From Candidatus Omnitrophota bacterium (GTDB lineage Bacteria > Omnitrophota > Gorgyraeia > JABMRJ01), in the NCBI GenBank assembly GCA_016783555.1, contig JADHWH010000016.1, positions 1 to 35,771 of the forward strand: DNA of 35,771 nucleotides. Direction: 5' to 3'. Positions 6,678-13,174 of the stretch are shown here, piece by piece. Under the pieces are notes generated by a model. That model saw nothing but the letters and a program-made list of their open reading frames with translations, searched no databases and had not been told where the DNA came from. A program made the position numbers and the translations under genes. Each line of letters begins with the position of its first letter. The first letter of the stretch is position 1.

Positions 6678-6706
6678 AGTATATAATAATATCATATGAA
6701 TGTCAA
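6678..6706 (-). promoter_or_regulatory. Near-consensus sigma-70 promoter for the activator gene
   Basis: A perfect -35 TTGACA (6706-6701) and TATACT (6683-6678) are separated by exactly 17 bases on the minus strand. The -35 begins 6 bases after the stop codon of the HisKA-like gene. Initiation near 6671 would give a leader of about 95 bases that contains the terminator at 6640-6599 and a G-rich stretch (GGGGGTGGGG). Confidence 0.75.
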
Positions 6707-6711
6707 CTGAT

Positions 6712-7047
6712 TTATTCAATCTCTTCCTGTGTAATCCTGGCAAATTCTGTCTCCATCTTTTTGGCGTATCTGTTCAGCTGGCATAGGAGCGAGGAGAGTT
6801 TTCTTATGCCTGACTTCGATTCCAGCAAAAACTGCCTGTGCTGAGAATCCTCCTCAACATGCTGCAGCGACAAATTTATAAAGCGGTTTACGGCGTCCAG
6901 CGGGTCATAAAGCCTGTTTAAGATAGTCATAGACAACCTGCCCATAGAGGCAAACCGGCTATACTTACCTGCCGACCCCCTGGGCCGGCTATTCTTAAAA
7001 CCCTTCTTTCTCTTTTTGTTATTGCGTGGTCTGCTGTTTGGCTTCAT
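6712..7047 (-). CDS. Free-standing HisKA-like (DHp) protein lacking the phosphoacceptor histidine
   Basis: 111 residues, soluble. The first 30 residues are very basic (RPRNNKKRKKG) and could bind nucleic acid or phosphates. Residues 32-98 read like the dimerisation helices of a histidine kinase: ASMGRLSMTILNRLYDPLD corresponds to the usual SxGxxxxxIAHEINNPLD. The histidine position is Asn44 and the next acidic residue is Arg45. NRFINLSL and LLESKSGIRKLSSLL match the remainder of the hairpin. There is no ATP-binding domain here or nearby. By position it may be a phosphorylation-independent partner of the NtrC-type protein just downstream (inference). It overlaps the TPR gene by 29 bases, so the pair is probably translationally linked. 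An internal ATG at codon 35 is a less likely start because it would remove the beginning of the domain. Confidence 0.65.
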   Translation of the reverse strand: MKPNSRPRNNKKRKKGFKNSRPRGSAGKYSRFASMGRLSMTILNRLYDPLDAVNRFINLSLQHVEEDSQHRQFLLESKSGIRKLSSLLCQLNRYAKKMETEFARITQEEIE

Positions 7048-7891
7048 TTGCTCTCTTTATCTTGTTGTGTAATAACTTCTTAAATTCGGCGTCCTCGGTA
7101 TTTTTTATTAAATACTCATATATCTTTACGGCCTTGTCTGCGTCCTTCAGCTTCTTTACAAATATCAGCTCTATAAGGGGTATCTGCTGCGCCTGTACCA
7201 GCGGCGTAGGATAGTCGTATATATTGGCCTCCACGATACTGCCGGCCTCTTCATACTTTTCTGTTTCTATGTATGAGCGTATAAGGTAGGTTGAGGAACT
7301 ATATCCGAGCATTGTGCCTCTGTTCTCTTCGCACAATCTCTTATAAAGGGCTATCGCGTCTTCGTATTTCTTTAGGGTCTCCGCCATATTGCCGTAACCC
7401 TTGCACCGCTGGGCTATATAGAGCGCTGACTGAAGGCCTATGGGTGTATGGTGATATTCATCCCGCAGGATCTCATACTCTTTTACCGCGTTATGCCATT
7501 CTCCCTTCTTCTCATATGCCATGCCCTTTAAAAAGTAGGCCTTGCTCAAAAGCGATACCCCGCTAGCCTCATGCTCCGACAAAAAAGCACCAATAATCGC
7601 TACGGCATCCTCGTATCTTTTTTCCGTGATGTAGAATTCCGCGAGCGCCATATATGAATGTCTTGCGAGCTCCGAATCCGGGTGCCCCCGCATTATCTTC
7701 TGCAAATCGCGCTCCACGGAGACGGACATAGCAGGAGGGGTGGCATCAGGGTTTTTCATTATCTCGCTATGTGTACTCTTTGCCCGGTAAAATAACTTCT
7801 CCGCCATATAATCCTTATCCGTAAAGAGGAAGAAGAGAACGAGGAAAGATATCAATATAGCCGATGCGAGATAAAGCGCAAATCGTTTCAT
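7019..7891 (-). CDS. Membrane-anchored TPR protein, copy 1
   Basis: 290 residues. One N-terminal membrane anchor (about 5-24) is followed by a short linker and helical repeats from about 60 on. TPR-like units are visible at SELARHSYMALAEFYITEKRYEDAVAI, SKAYFLKGMAYEKKGEWHNAVKEY and MLGYSSSTYLIRSYIETEKYEEAGSI. The repeats are probably periplasmic and serve as a protein-protein scaffold. The gene starts 2 bases after the stop of the membrane protein at 7894-8784. The same membrane-then-TPR order recurs at 12526-10809 with clear sequence similarity, so the two genes appear to be a functional module. No specific function can be assigned. Confidence 0.8.
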   Translation of the reverse strand: MKRFALYLASAILISFLVLFFLFTDKDYMAEKLFYRAKSTHSEIMKNPDATPPAMSVSVERDLQKIMRGHPDSELARHSYMALAEFYITEKRYEDAVAIIGAFLSEHEASGVSLLSKAYFLKGMAYEKKGEWHNAVKEYEILRDEYHHTPIGLQSALYIAQRCKGYGNMAETLKKYEDAIALYKRLCEENRGTMLGYSSSTYLIRSYIETEKYEEAGSIVEANIYDYPTPLVQAQQIPLIELIFVKKLKDADKAVKIYEYLIKNTEDAEFKKLLHNKIKRANEAKQQTTQ

Positions 7892-7893
7892 CC

Positions 7894-8784
7894 TTAACTA
7901 TCCTTCTTTGTTGTCTTTAATAAAAACTCTGTCGCGCATATAACCACAAAACAATCTACAAACATAGATACTATTATGCCGGCGGCGGTTATTATGAGTA
8001 TGACCTCCGGGAATACCAGCTTGGCCAGCCTGGCCGAATTGGCCTTCATGATAAAGACAGGCAGGTATACCAGATACGGCACAATTATAAGCGGAAATAT
8101 ATAGGAAAAATTGCGCAGGCCCATGGAAACGCTCTTAACAATCGCCTTCCACAACGTACCTCCCCGAATAACTATAATAGGAATAACAAGCAGTAAGAAG
8201 ACATGCAAAACCACAATCGTCAAAAATAGCGCCATCGGCATAAAGAAAGTCGTGGCGGCAGGCACTGTCCCGGGAACCGCCTCCGGCAGGCGGCTCGCAA
8301 GCAGCTTATAAAATAGAGAGAATACAAATGCATTGCCTCTCTTCGCCAGATAGACAGCCAGAGTGGCTATAACGCCGTATATAAGAAACGTGGTATACCG
8401 CTTGCCGTTATCTCTTATTATATCCCCTGTATCGAAAGATGAGTCTTCTTTAGCGCGCTTAATGATCTCTACACAGACCGCCGTAAGAAAGATGCCCGCT
8501 GTGATATAAATCAGCGTGCTCGCGTAAGCGAAGAGCTTCGGTAGCAGGATGAGCTCCGCCGGATAGTGAGTAAATCCGGCCCCGAAGAACTTCCTGATGA
8601 GGGGATCAGCGATAAATGAAAGCGGCCTCCTTGAAGAAAAGTAGAGCAATTCAAGGAATAGCCCCTGTATAAGGGCGAGGACCAAAAAAGGCATTAAGAC
8701 AATAGGTCTTGCGGCAAGAAGCTCAAGCGCCGCAGACCAGTTTGACTTAAGGCCGAATCTGGGTTCTTTATTGATAGATATCAT
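7894..8784 (-). CDS. Polytopic inner-membrane protein, copy 1
   Basis: 296 residues with about six hydrophobic spans (roughly 28-50, 88-112, 131-150, 182-208, 228-252 and 260-285). The most conserved part against the paralogue at 11663-12526 is DPLIRKFFGAGFTHYPAELI, followed by a span, where the other copy has NPLIKKFFGEVFLHYPANLF. No catalytic motif is seen. It resembles the general class of six-span envelope proteins of unknown function. It is the first gene of a short operon (membrane protein, TPR, HisKA-like) behind the promoter at 8885-8857. The ATG at 8784 has an AT-rich upstream region with no obvious Shine-Dalgarno sequence. Confidence 0.8.
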   Translation of the reverse strand: MISINKEPRFGLKSNWSAALELLAARPIVLMPFLVLALIQGLFLELLYFSSRRPLSFIADPLIRKFFGAGFTHYPAELILLPKLFAYASTLIYITAGIFLTAVCVEIIKRAKEDSSFDTGDIIRDNGKRYTTFLIYGVIATLAVYLAKRGNAFVFSLFYKLLASRLPEAVPGTVPAATTFFMPMALFLTIVVLHVFLLLVIPIIVIRGGTLWKAIVKSVSMGLRNFSYIFPLIIVPYLVYLPVFIMKANSARLAKLVFPEVILIITAAGIIVSMFVDCFVVICATEFLLKTTKKDS

Positions 8785-8856
8785 TATATTATAATTTTGA
8801 TATAGAACAGAAAAATCATAATACTGCCGGTCTAATCCTCTTTAATAAGTAGGCAT

Positions 8857-8885
8857 ATTATATCACCCAGCGAGGAAAAAGACAA
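8857..8885 (-). promoter_or_regulatory. Extended -10 sigma-70 promoter for the membrane/TPR operon
   Basis: On the minus strand TTGTCT (8885-8880) lies 17 bases before a perfect TATAAT (8862-8857), which is preceded by TGA giving the extended -10 TGn motif (8865-8863). Initiation near 8850 leaves a leader of about 66 bases before the ATG at 8784. Confidence 0.65.
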
Positions 8886-8956
8886 ATAACAATTTCCTGT
8901 CTTCCCCATAACAATCATGATATGAGCAATACGAGCATACTCCGGCAGTTAAGATA

Positions 8957-8993
8957 TAGCCCTTCTCCTATTATAGGATAAGACAAAGGGCTA
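8957..8993 (-). terminator. Hairpin just after the PEP-CTERM gene, terminator-like
   Basis: TAGCCCTT (8957-8964) pairs with AAGGGCTA (8986-8993), and an inner CCTA/TAGG stem (8967-8970, 8974-8977) caps it. It starts 5 bases after the stop of the 8998-9660 gene. There is no clean T-run, so it may instead protect the mRNA 3-prime end. Farther out, ACTGCCGG (8823-8830) and CCGGCAGT (8942-8949) form a wide inverted repeat of unknown meaning. Confidence 0.5.
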
Positions 8994-8997
8994 CACC

Positions 8998-9660
8998 CTA
9001 AACCTTAAACTTCTTGACCATCCTGCCGGCAAAACCGATCAGGCCTATGCCCAAAAGCAGCATGCTGGATGGTTCCGGGATAGTCGTGTTCCATCCGCTA
9101 TCCGGCACCAAATCCTCTGCGGCAATCGCTCCGTTATCCATCTTCGTCCATGTCTGAAAGCCTCCCACAGGAAAGCTTGAGAACATGCTGGCCGGGATAA
9201 ACCACTCTATCACAGACCCCATTGCCCATTGCGGAGTACCCGCTACAGGGTTTCCTGCCCCATCGAGGACAGTAAGAGTATTTACTCCACCCACCTTCTT
9301 GAAGAATATCTCCCTGTCATTACCATCGATTATACCGTTCATGTTGATATCGATTAATGTCTGGTAAAACGGAGTGGTGGATCCCGCCTCAGGATAATTA
9401 CCGAGAGTCGGGGTACCAAAGAGGTCGATACCTATGTAAAGACCGTCATTGGCGTCACCGTTATTCTCAAGTATCATACCGAGCTTAAAGATATCATAGT
9501 TGTCGTTAAGGCCGGCTTCGTTAGGATCGGTCGCCGATATTATAAGGCTAGTCCACTCTCCGGTATCCGCGCCGTCAATATTGGCCGTCGTGATAGCGAA
9601 CGCGTTTCCAGCTAACAATATGGCTGACACAACCATCGCCATTAAATACAATTTCTTCAA
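8998..9660 (-). CDS. PEP-CTERM sorting-domain protein with a calcium-loop-like motif
   Basis: 220 residues, started at TTG 9660. A GTG at 9669 is in frame, but it overlaps the AAGGAGG Shine-Dalgarno sequence itself; that sequence sits 8 bases before the TTG, so TTG is the likely start. The signal peptide is about 20 residues (AMVVSAILLAGNAFA-ITTA). The body is a secreted beta-rich domain with DINMNGIIDGNDREIF near the middle, which looks like an EF-hand or dockerin-type calcium loop. The tail is IPEPSSM, a hydrophobic span (LLLGIGLIGFAG) and RMVKKFKV. It lies 40 bases downstream of the sugar transferase and is probably expressed with it from the sigma-54 promoter at 10567-10551. It is unrelated in its body to the PEP-CTERM pair at 2601-3886. 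Confidence 0.88.
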   Translation of the reverse strand: MKKLYLMAMVVSAILLAGNAFAITTANIDGADTGEWTSLIISATDPNEAGLNDNYDIFKLGMILENNGDANDGLYIGIDLFGTPTLGNYPEAGSTTPFYQTLIDINMNGIIDGNDREIFFKKVGGVNTLTVLDGAGNPVAGTPQWAMGSVIEWFIPASMFSSFPVGGFQTWTKMDNGAIAAEDLVPDSGWNTTIPEPSSMLLLGIGLIGFAGRMVKKFKV

Positions 9661-9700
9661 ATTATTCACCTCCTTCCATTATATATTTTATTCATCAAAA

Positions 9701-10522
9701 CTATCTTGCGCCCTTGCCCATAGCCGCTACGACTATGGTCCTTAAGAGTATGCGCAAGTCTACCATAAGGCACATCTTCCTTATATATAAGAGATCGTAT
9801 TTGATCTTCTTTTTGACATCCTCGATCGTCTCGTCATACTTATGCCATACCTGGGCCAGGCCGGTAATGCCCGGCTTTACATCAAGCCTTTTACTATAAT
9901 CTTTGATATCCTCGCTGAGCCTTTCCGCGAAAACAGGCCTCTCGGGCCTCGGGCCCACAATACTCATCTCTCCTTTTAGCACGTTGATTAACTGAGGGAG
10001 CTCGTCAATATGGAGCCTGCGTATGATCTTCCCGAATTTAATCAGCCGCGGGTCGTTCTCTTTTGCCCAGACAGGGCCGGTCTCTCTCTCCGCGTCCAGC
10101 TGCATGGTCCTGAGCTTATACATAACAAAGACGTTTCCGCCCCATCCTACTCTCTCCTGCTTAAAAAGCGCCGGTCCCGGAGAGACTATCTTTATAAAAA
10201 CCATGGCAAGGAGAATAACGGGAAACGATATTATAAGGCCGAACGTGCTTACCGCAATGTCAAAAATCCTCTTAAATTCCTGAAATCTCCTCCTCGCGAA
10301 TCTGACTATCCATCCGCACAGGCCCGTAGAGACTATGGCCATGCTGCTTGCCTCTGGGGCATCGATATGGTGCCCTGAATCGCCCTGGGCGTAACAGAAG
10401 CCTATCAGGAATAATACCATCAATACCGTAAAGACAAAGAGCCCCAAAAAGTATGTCGCGCTCTTTATCTCTACTTTTCTTAAACTGTCCTTAATTGTCT
10501 TTTTTATTAATCTCTTCTGCAT
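9701..10522 (-). CDS. Undecaprenyl-phosphate sugar-1-phosphate transferase with an internal PEP-CTERM-like segment
   Basis: 273 residues. The C-terminal 190 residues are a bacterial sugar transferase domain: KRIFDI (84-89) with its membrane helix, YKLRTM (135-140), NDPRLIKFGKIIRRLHIDELPQ starting at 156, GEMSIVGPRPE (184-194) and KPGITGLAQV (216-225). The family moves a sugar-1-phosphate from a UDP-sugar to undecaprenyl phosphate, the first step of repeat-unit synthesis at the inner membrane. The front is unusual: a signal-like span at 22-43 ending CYAQ, then APEASSM (55-61), a span (61-75) and RRRF, which has the layout of a PEP-CTERM tail and shares PE-SSM with the neighbouring PEP-CTERM protein. 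Most short-form sugar transferases have a single front helix. The gene follows a sigma-54 promoter with a short leader of about 19 bases. Confidence 0.92.
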   Translation of the reverse strand: MQKRLIKKTIKDSLRKVEIKSATYFLGLFVFTVLMVLFLIGFCYAQGDSGHHIDAPEASSMAIVSTGLCGWIVRFARRRFQEFKRIFDIAVSTFGLIISFPVILLAMVFIKIVSPGPALFKQERVGWGGNVFVMYKLRTMQLDAERETGPVWAKENDPRLIKFGKIIRRLHIDELPQLINVLKGEMSIVGPRPERPVFAERLSEDIKDYSKRLDVKPGITGLAQVWHKYDETIEDVKKKIKYDLLYIRKMCLMVDLRILLRTIVVAAMGKGAR

Positions 10523-10550
10523 CGTCTTTTATCTTCTATACAATATATAT

Positions 10551-10567
10551 AAGCAGAAGTTATGCCA
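10551..10567 (-). promoter_or_regulatory. Sigma-54 (-24/-12) promoter for the sugar transferase gene
   Basis: On the minus strand TGGCATAACTTCTGCTT (10567-10551) carries GG at 10566-10565 and GC at 10554-10553 with the correct 11-base offset. It matches TGGCA fully and CTGC against TTGC. Initiation would be near 10541. The gap 10523-10808 contains this promoter, upstream element copy B and the 21-bp hairpin. Confidence 0.72.
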
Positions 10568-10624
10568 GAAGGCGGGATAACTGGAAAAATTTAAAAATTT
10601 CGTTATTTTTATCTTATTATAAAT

Positions 10625-10734
10625 AAAGGAGTTACGAAAAGGAAGATGACTTAAGGCGTGATTGTCTATGTCTCACTATGACAATCACTGTTAGGCGATT
10701 TTTATTATTTAGACATTACTTGAAGGGTGTGTTG
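10625..10734. promoter_or_regulatory. Upstream element copy B (candidate activator site or dispersed repeat)
   Basis: This is the second copy of the element at 4030-4138, about 58 bases upstream of the sigma-54 promoter at 10567. Copy B also contains a perfect 9-base inverted repeat, GTGATTGTC and GACAATCAC, separated by 13 bases (about 10658-10688), a plausible protein-binding dyad. The repeat is not preserved in copy A outside its right half. Confidence 0.5.
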
Positions 10735-10790
10735 AAAAATAGGGACAGGTCCCTCAATTGCAATCTATCGAGGGACCTGTCCCTATTTTT
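10735..10790. terminator. Perfect 21-bp hairpin with A/T-run ends, bidirectional terminator or REP-like element
   Basis: Positions 10735-10755 and 10770-10790 are exact reverse complements around a 14-base loop. Each arm carries a further palindrome (AGGGACAGGTCCCT on the left). Five As start it and five Ts end it, so it can terminate both strands, including the long minus-strand operon that ends at 10809. A third half-copy, GTCCCTATTTT, follows at about 10793-10803, which points to a repeat-family origin. Confidence 0.75.
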
Positions 10791-10808
10791 TTGTCCCTAT
10801 TTTCATTA

Positions 10809-11657
10809 TCACATGTTGTTTATTCTGCTTATAAGGAAATTCTTAAGGGCCTTGTTTTCGGTCTTTGCGATAATATTTTTAAAGATCCTCACCGTCTCAT
10901 GCGGTCTATTGAGCTTCTCGGTAAATACAAGCTCTATACGCGATATCTGCTGCGGCTCAAAATGCGTGGGGTAATTAAGGATCACATTCTTTATAATGCG
11001 CCCTGCGTTTTCGTACTCTTCAAGGAGGATATATGTCATCACAAGGAGATCGGAGGCCATATATCCAATCCAGGTATTCTCGTTTTTTTCTCTTTTATCT
11101 TTGTAAAACCCTACGGCCTTTCTGCATAGTTCCTGCGCCTCCGCTTCGTTTCCGGCATTTTTGTTATACTGCGCGATATAGAGCGGCACTTGAAGCCCGA
11201 GGTATGTATCGCCATAATTATACTGAAGGTATTCCAGCTCCCTAAATGCCTTATCCCATCTCTCTTTTAACTCGTAGCTCTTTGCCTTGATAAAACGCGC
11301 CTTGCTGACCAGGCCCCTATCTTTTTTGTATCTTTTTACAATCTTATCCGAAACCGCTGCCGCGTCGCTGTATCTTTCATTCTGCATGTACATGGCCGCG
11401 AGGCTTATGTGCGCCTGCTTGGCGGACTCGCCGCCGGGGAAGCGCCTTATTATCTCCTTTAATTTACTCTCGACCTGCCTCTGCGTGCCCAGCACGGTCT
11501 CGGTAGGGTTAAGAGGGACGCCTTGATTGACTGTAGTCGCGTCGAAGAGCATCCTCTCGGCCGTAAACTCACTTCCGATATTAAGAAACGAGAGCATCGC
11601 GAATATCGAAAAGAGCGTGACAATACTTAAGAATATTATCTTTCTTGTAGAGTACAT
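10809..11657 (-). CDS. Membrane-anchored TPR protein, copy 2
   Basis: 282 residues from ATG 11657. The frame extends three codons to GTG 11666, but AGAGGGG lies 8 bases before the ATG. One N-terminal anchor (about residues 5-24) and helical repeats follow, including SAKQAHISLAAMYMQNERYSDAAAVSDKIV, SKARFIKAKSYELKERWDKAFREL and a C-terminal YPTHFEPQQISRIELVF segment. The copy at 7019-7891 has the same layout, with YPTPLVQAQQIPLIELIF at the matching place. It is the last gene of the long operon, and the hairpin at 10735-10790 follows. Its role is probably a periplasmic scaffold for the membrane protein encoded just upstream (inference). Confidence 0.8.
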   Translation of the reverse strand: MYSTRKIIFLSIVTLFSIFAMLSFLNIGSEFTAERMLFDATTVNQGVPLNPTETVLGTQRQVESKLKEIIRRFPGGESAKQAHISLAAMYMQNERYSDAAAVSDKIVKRYKKDRGLVSKARFIKAKSYELKERWDKAFRELEYLQYNYGDTYLGLQVPLYIAQYNKNAGNEAEAQELCRKAVGFYKDKREKNENTWIGYMASDLLVMTYILLEEYENAGRIIKNVILNYPTHFEPQQISRIELVFTEKLNRPHETVRIFKNIIAKTENKALKNFLISRINNM

Positions 11658-11662
11658 CTTAA

Positions 11663-12526
11663 TCACCCCTCTTTAGTTAGTCTCTCTTTGTCCAATAAAA
11701 ACCGCGTAATACAAATAGTGGTATAGCACTCAACGAGCTTTATGATGACTATGCCGCCGAGAGTGACGAAAAACACCATCTCTACAAACGTCGCCTCCAT
11801 CAGCTCTTTGTAAAATATCTTTACCAAAAGTACCGGCGAGCATATTAGATACGGCACCAAGAGCAGCGTGAATATCGCAAAGAAGTTTAACAATCCTTTA
11901 AAAGCGCTCTCCCCAAGGGCCTTTATAAACGGCTTCTTCTTGATCACTATTATAGGTATCGTCAATATCAAAAATGCGTAAAAAGCTATGCGCAGTACAA
12001 GAAGCGACAGCGCTGAAATAAAAGGCATCATATCCCACGCTATCTGGGGAAGATGCCTTGAAAAATACCTTAGGACCTTACCAAACCCAAAGGCATGAAG
12101 ATTCCTCACCAGGACACCTACCAGCACTATCAGTATAGCGTAAACGAGACAGGGCCCGTACCTGCGAAGCGCCTCTTCGAGCATACTCCTCGTCTTTAAC
12201 GGCGTTTGAGCGTCTACCTTGCCGACAAGATCAATAGTGACGGCGGATAGAAAGACGCCTATCGCGGCAAATATAAGAAGGTTCGCGTAGTAGTAAAGCG
12301 TGGGCATGATAAAGAGATTCGCGGGGTAATGTAGAAATACCTCGCCGAAAAACTTCTTTATAAGCGGATTGGTGATGTGCATAAAAGGCGTACCCGTCGA
12401 AAAATATATAAATATCAGCGCTAGTATCTCAAGGAAGCCCCAGATGATAAACGGGACCGTAACAAAAGATTTTTTTGTCATCAAGTCGAATGAATCTATC
12501 CAGTTTCTTACGATATTGTATCTCAT
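11663..12526 (-). CDS. Polytopic inner-membrane protein, copy 2
   Basis: 287 residues with about six membrane spans, paralogous to the 7894-8784 protein. The shared signature is NPLIKKFFGEVFLHYPANLF near residue 55, preceded by a span and followed by a span (LLIFAAIGVFLSAVTIDLV). A basic loop (VIKKKPFIKALGESAFKGLLNF) resembles VIRGGTLWKAIVKSVSMGLRNF in the other copy. No enzyme motif is visible. It lies between epsI (3 bases away) and the TPR gene, so it belongs to the exosortase end of the operon. A role in export or anchoring of PEP-CTERM proteins or EPS is possible but unproven. Confidence 0.8.
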   Translation of the reverse strand: MRYNIVRNWIDSFDLMTKKSFVTVPFIIWGFLEILALIFIYFSTGTPFMHITNPLIKKFFGEVFLHYPANLFIMPTLYYYANLLIFAAIGVFLSAVTIDLVGKVDAQTPLKTRSMLEEALRRYGPCLVYAILIVLVGVLVRNLHAFGFGKVLRYFSRHLPQIAWDMMPFISALSLLVLRIAFYAFLILTIPIIVIKKKPFIKALGESAFKGLLNFFAIFTLLLVPYLICSPVLLVKIFYKELMEATFVEMVFFVTLGGIVIIKLVECYTTICITRFLLDKERLTKEG

Positions 12527-12529
12527 GCG

Positions 12530-13174
12530 TTAACCCTTTCTCATATTTTCCATTATCACAATAACCTCTTCCATAAAAGACTTGAGAGTCTCGAGCGTCT
12601 CTTCCTCATTATCCGAAACCCGCGTCGATACCTTGATTGTGGCGCCGCCCTTATTCTTCGCGAAAAGCTGGTTTATGGTAAAGAGCGCCTGCTGGAGATA
12701 GTAATTAAAGGTATAGGTCCTTCCGGTCTTGTAGCAGTAAAGCGAGATATCCCTCGCGCCTTTTTTCTCAAGATATAATTTATTGCATTTAAAGACGCCG
12801 TAAGGCGACTTTATATCCTCGTATATCTTCTCCACCATATTTACACCGCTTCCGATAAGGCAGACTTCCGGGGGATGAAAGACGGATCTGTTTGTCTCGG
12901 AGTATATTATAAAAAGATATATCTTCTCATCCCTGTCGTTTTTGTATTCTCTTACGATTAAATTCCGGGTCTCAAGGATGCGGTATTCGTTTTCCGTGAT
13001 ATCCAGGTCCTCGCCTTCCCAGTCTCTTATCGTGTGCGGGAAATCTTTTATCTCTACCGAATCCACGGCCTCTCTCTGCCTGGAATAGAGCCCAAACGAA
13101 AAGACGCTTGTGATAGACAAAGCGGCGACAACTGCGATGTATCCTACCGTAGACTTATTTACCGATCTCACCAT
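12530..13174 (-). CDS. epsI: EpsI-family exosortase-associated protein
   Basis: 214 residues. One N-terminal membrane anchor (about 11-30) precedes a periplasmic domain of the EpsI type. The family hallmark is seen as FHPPEVCLIGSGV, with His100, Pro101-Pro102 and Cys105, preceded by a conserved entry (FPHTIRDWEGEDL) and followed by SLYCYKTGRTYTFNYYLQQ. EpsI proteins are encoded next to exosortases or fused to their C-termini in EPS loci; their exact reaction is not established. The start ATG 13174 overlaps the end of the exosortase gene by 20 bases, consistent with coupled translation. The order exosortase then EpsI is the classical one. Confidence 0.9.
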   Translation of the reverse strand: MVRSVNKSTVGYIAVVAALSITSVFSFGLYSRQREAVDSVEIKDFPHTIRDWEGEDLDITENEYRILETRNLIVREYKNDRDEKIYLFIIYSETNRSVFHPPEVCLIGSGVNMVEKIYEDIKSPYGVFKCNKLYLEKKGARDISLYCYKTGRTYTFNYYLQQALFTINQLFAKNKGGATIKVSTRVSDNEEETLETLKSFMEEVIVIMENMRKG

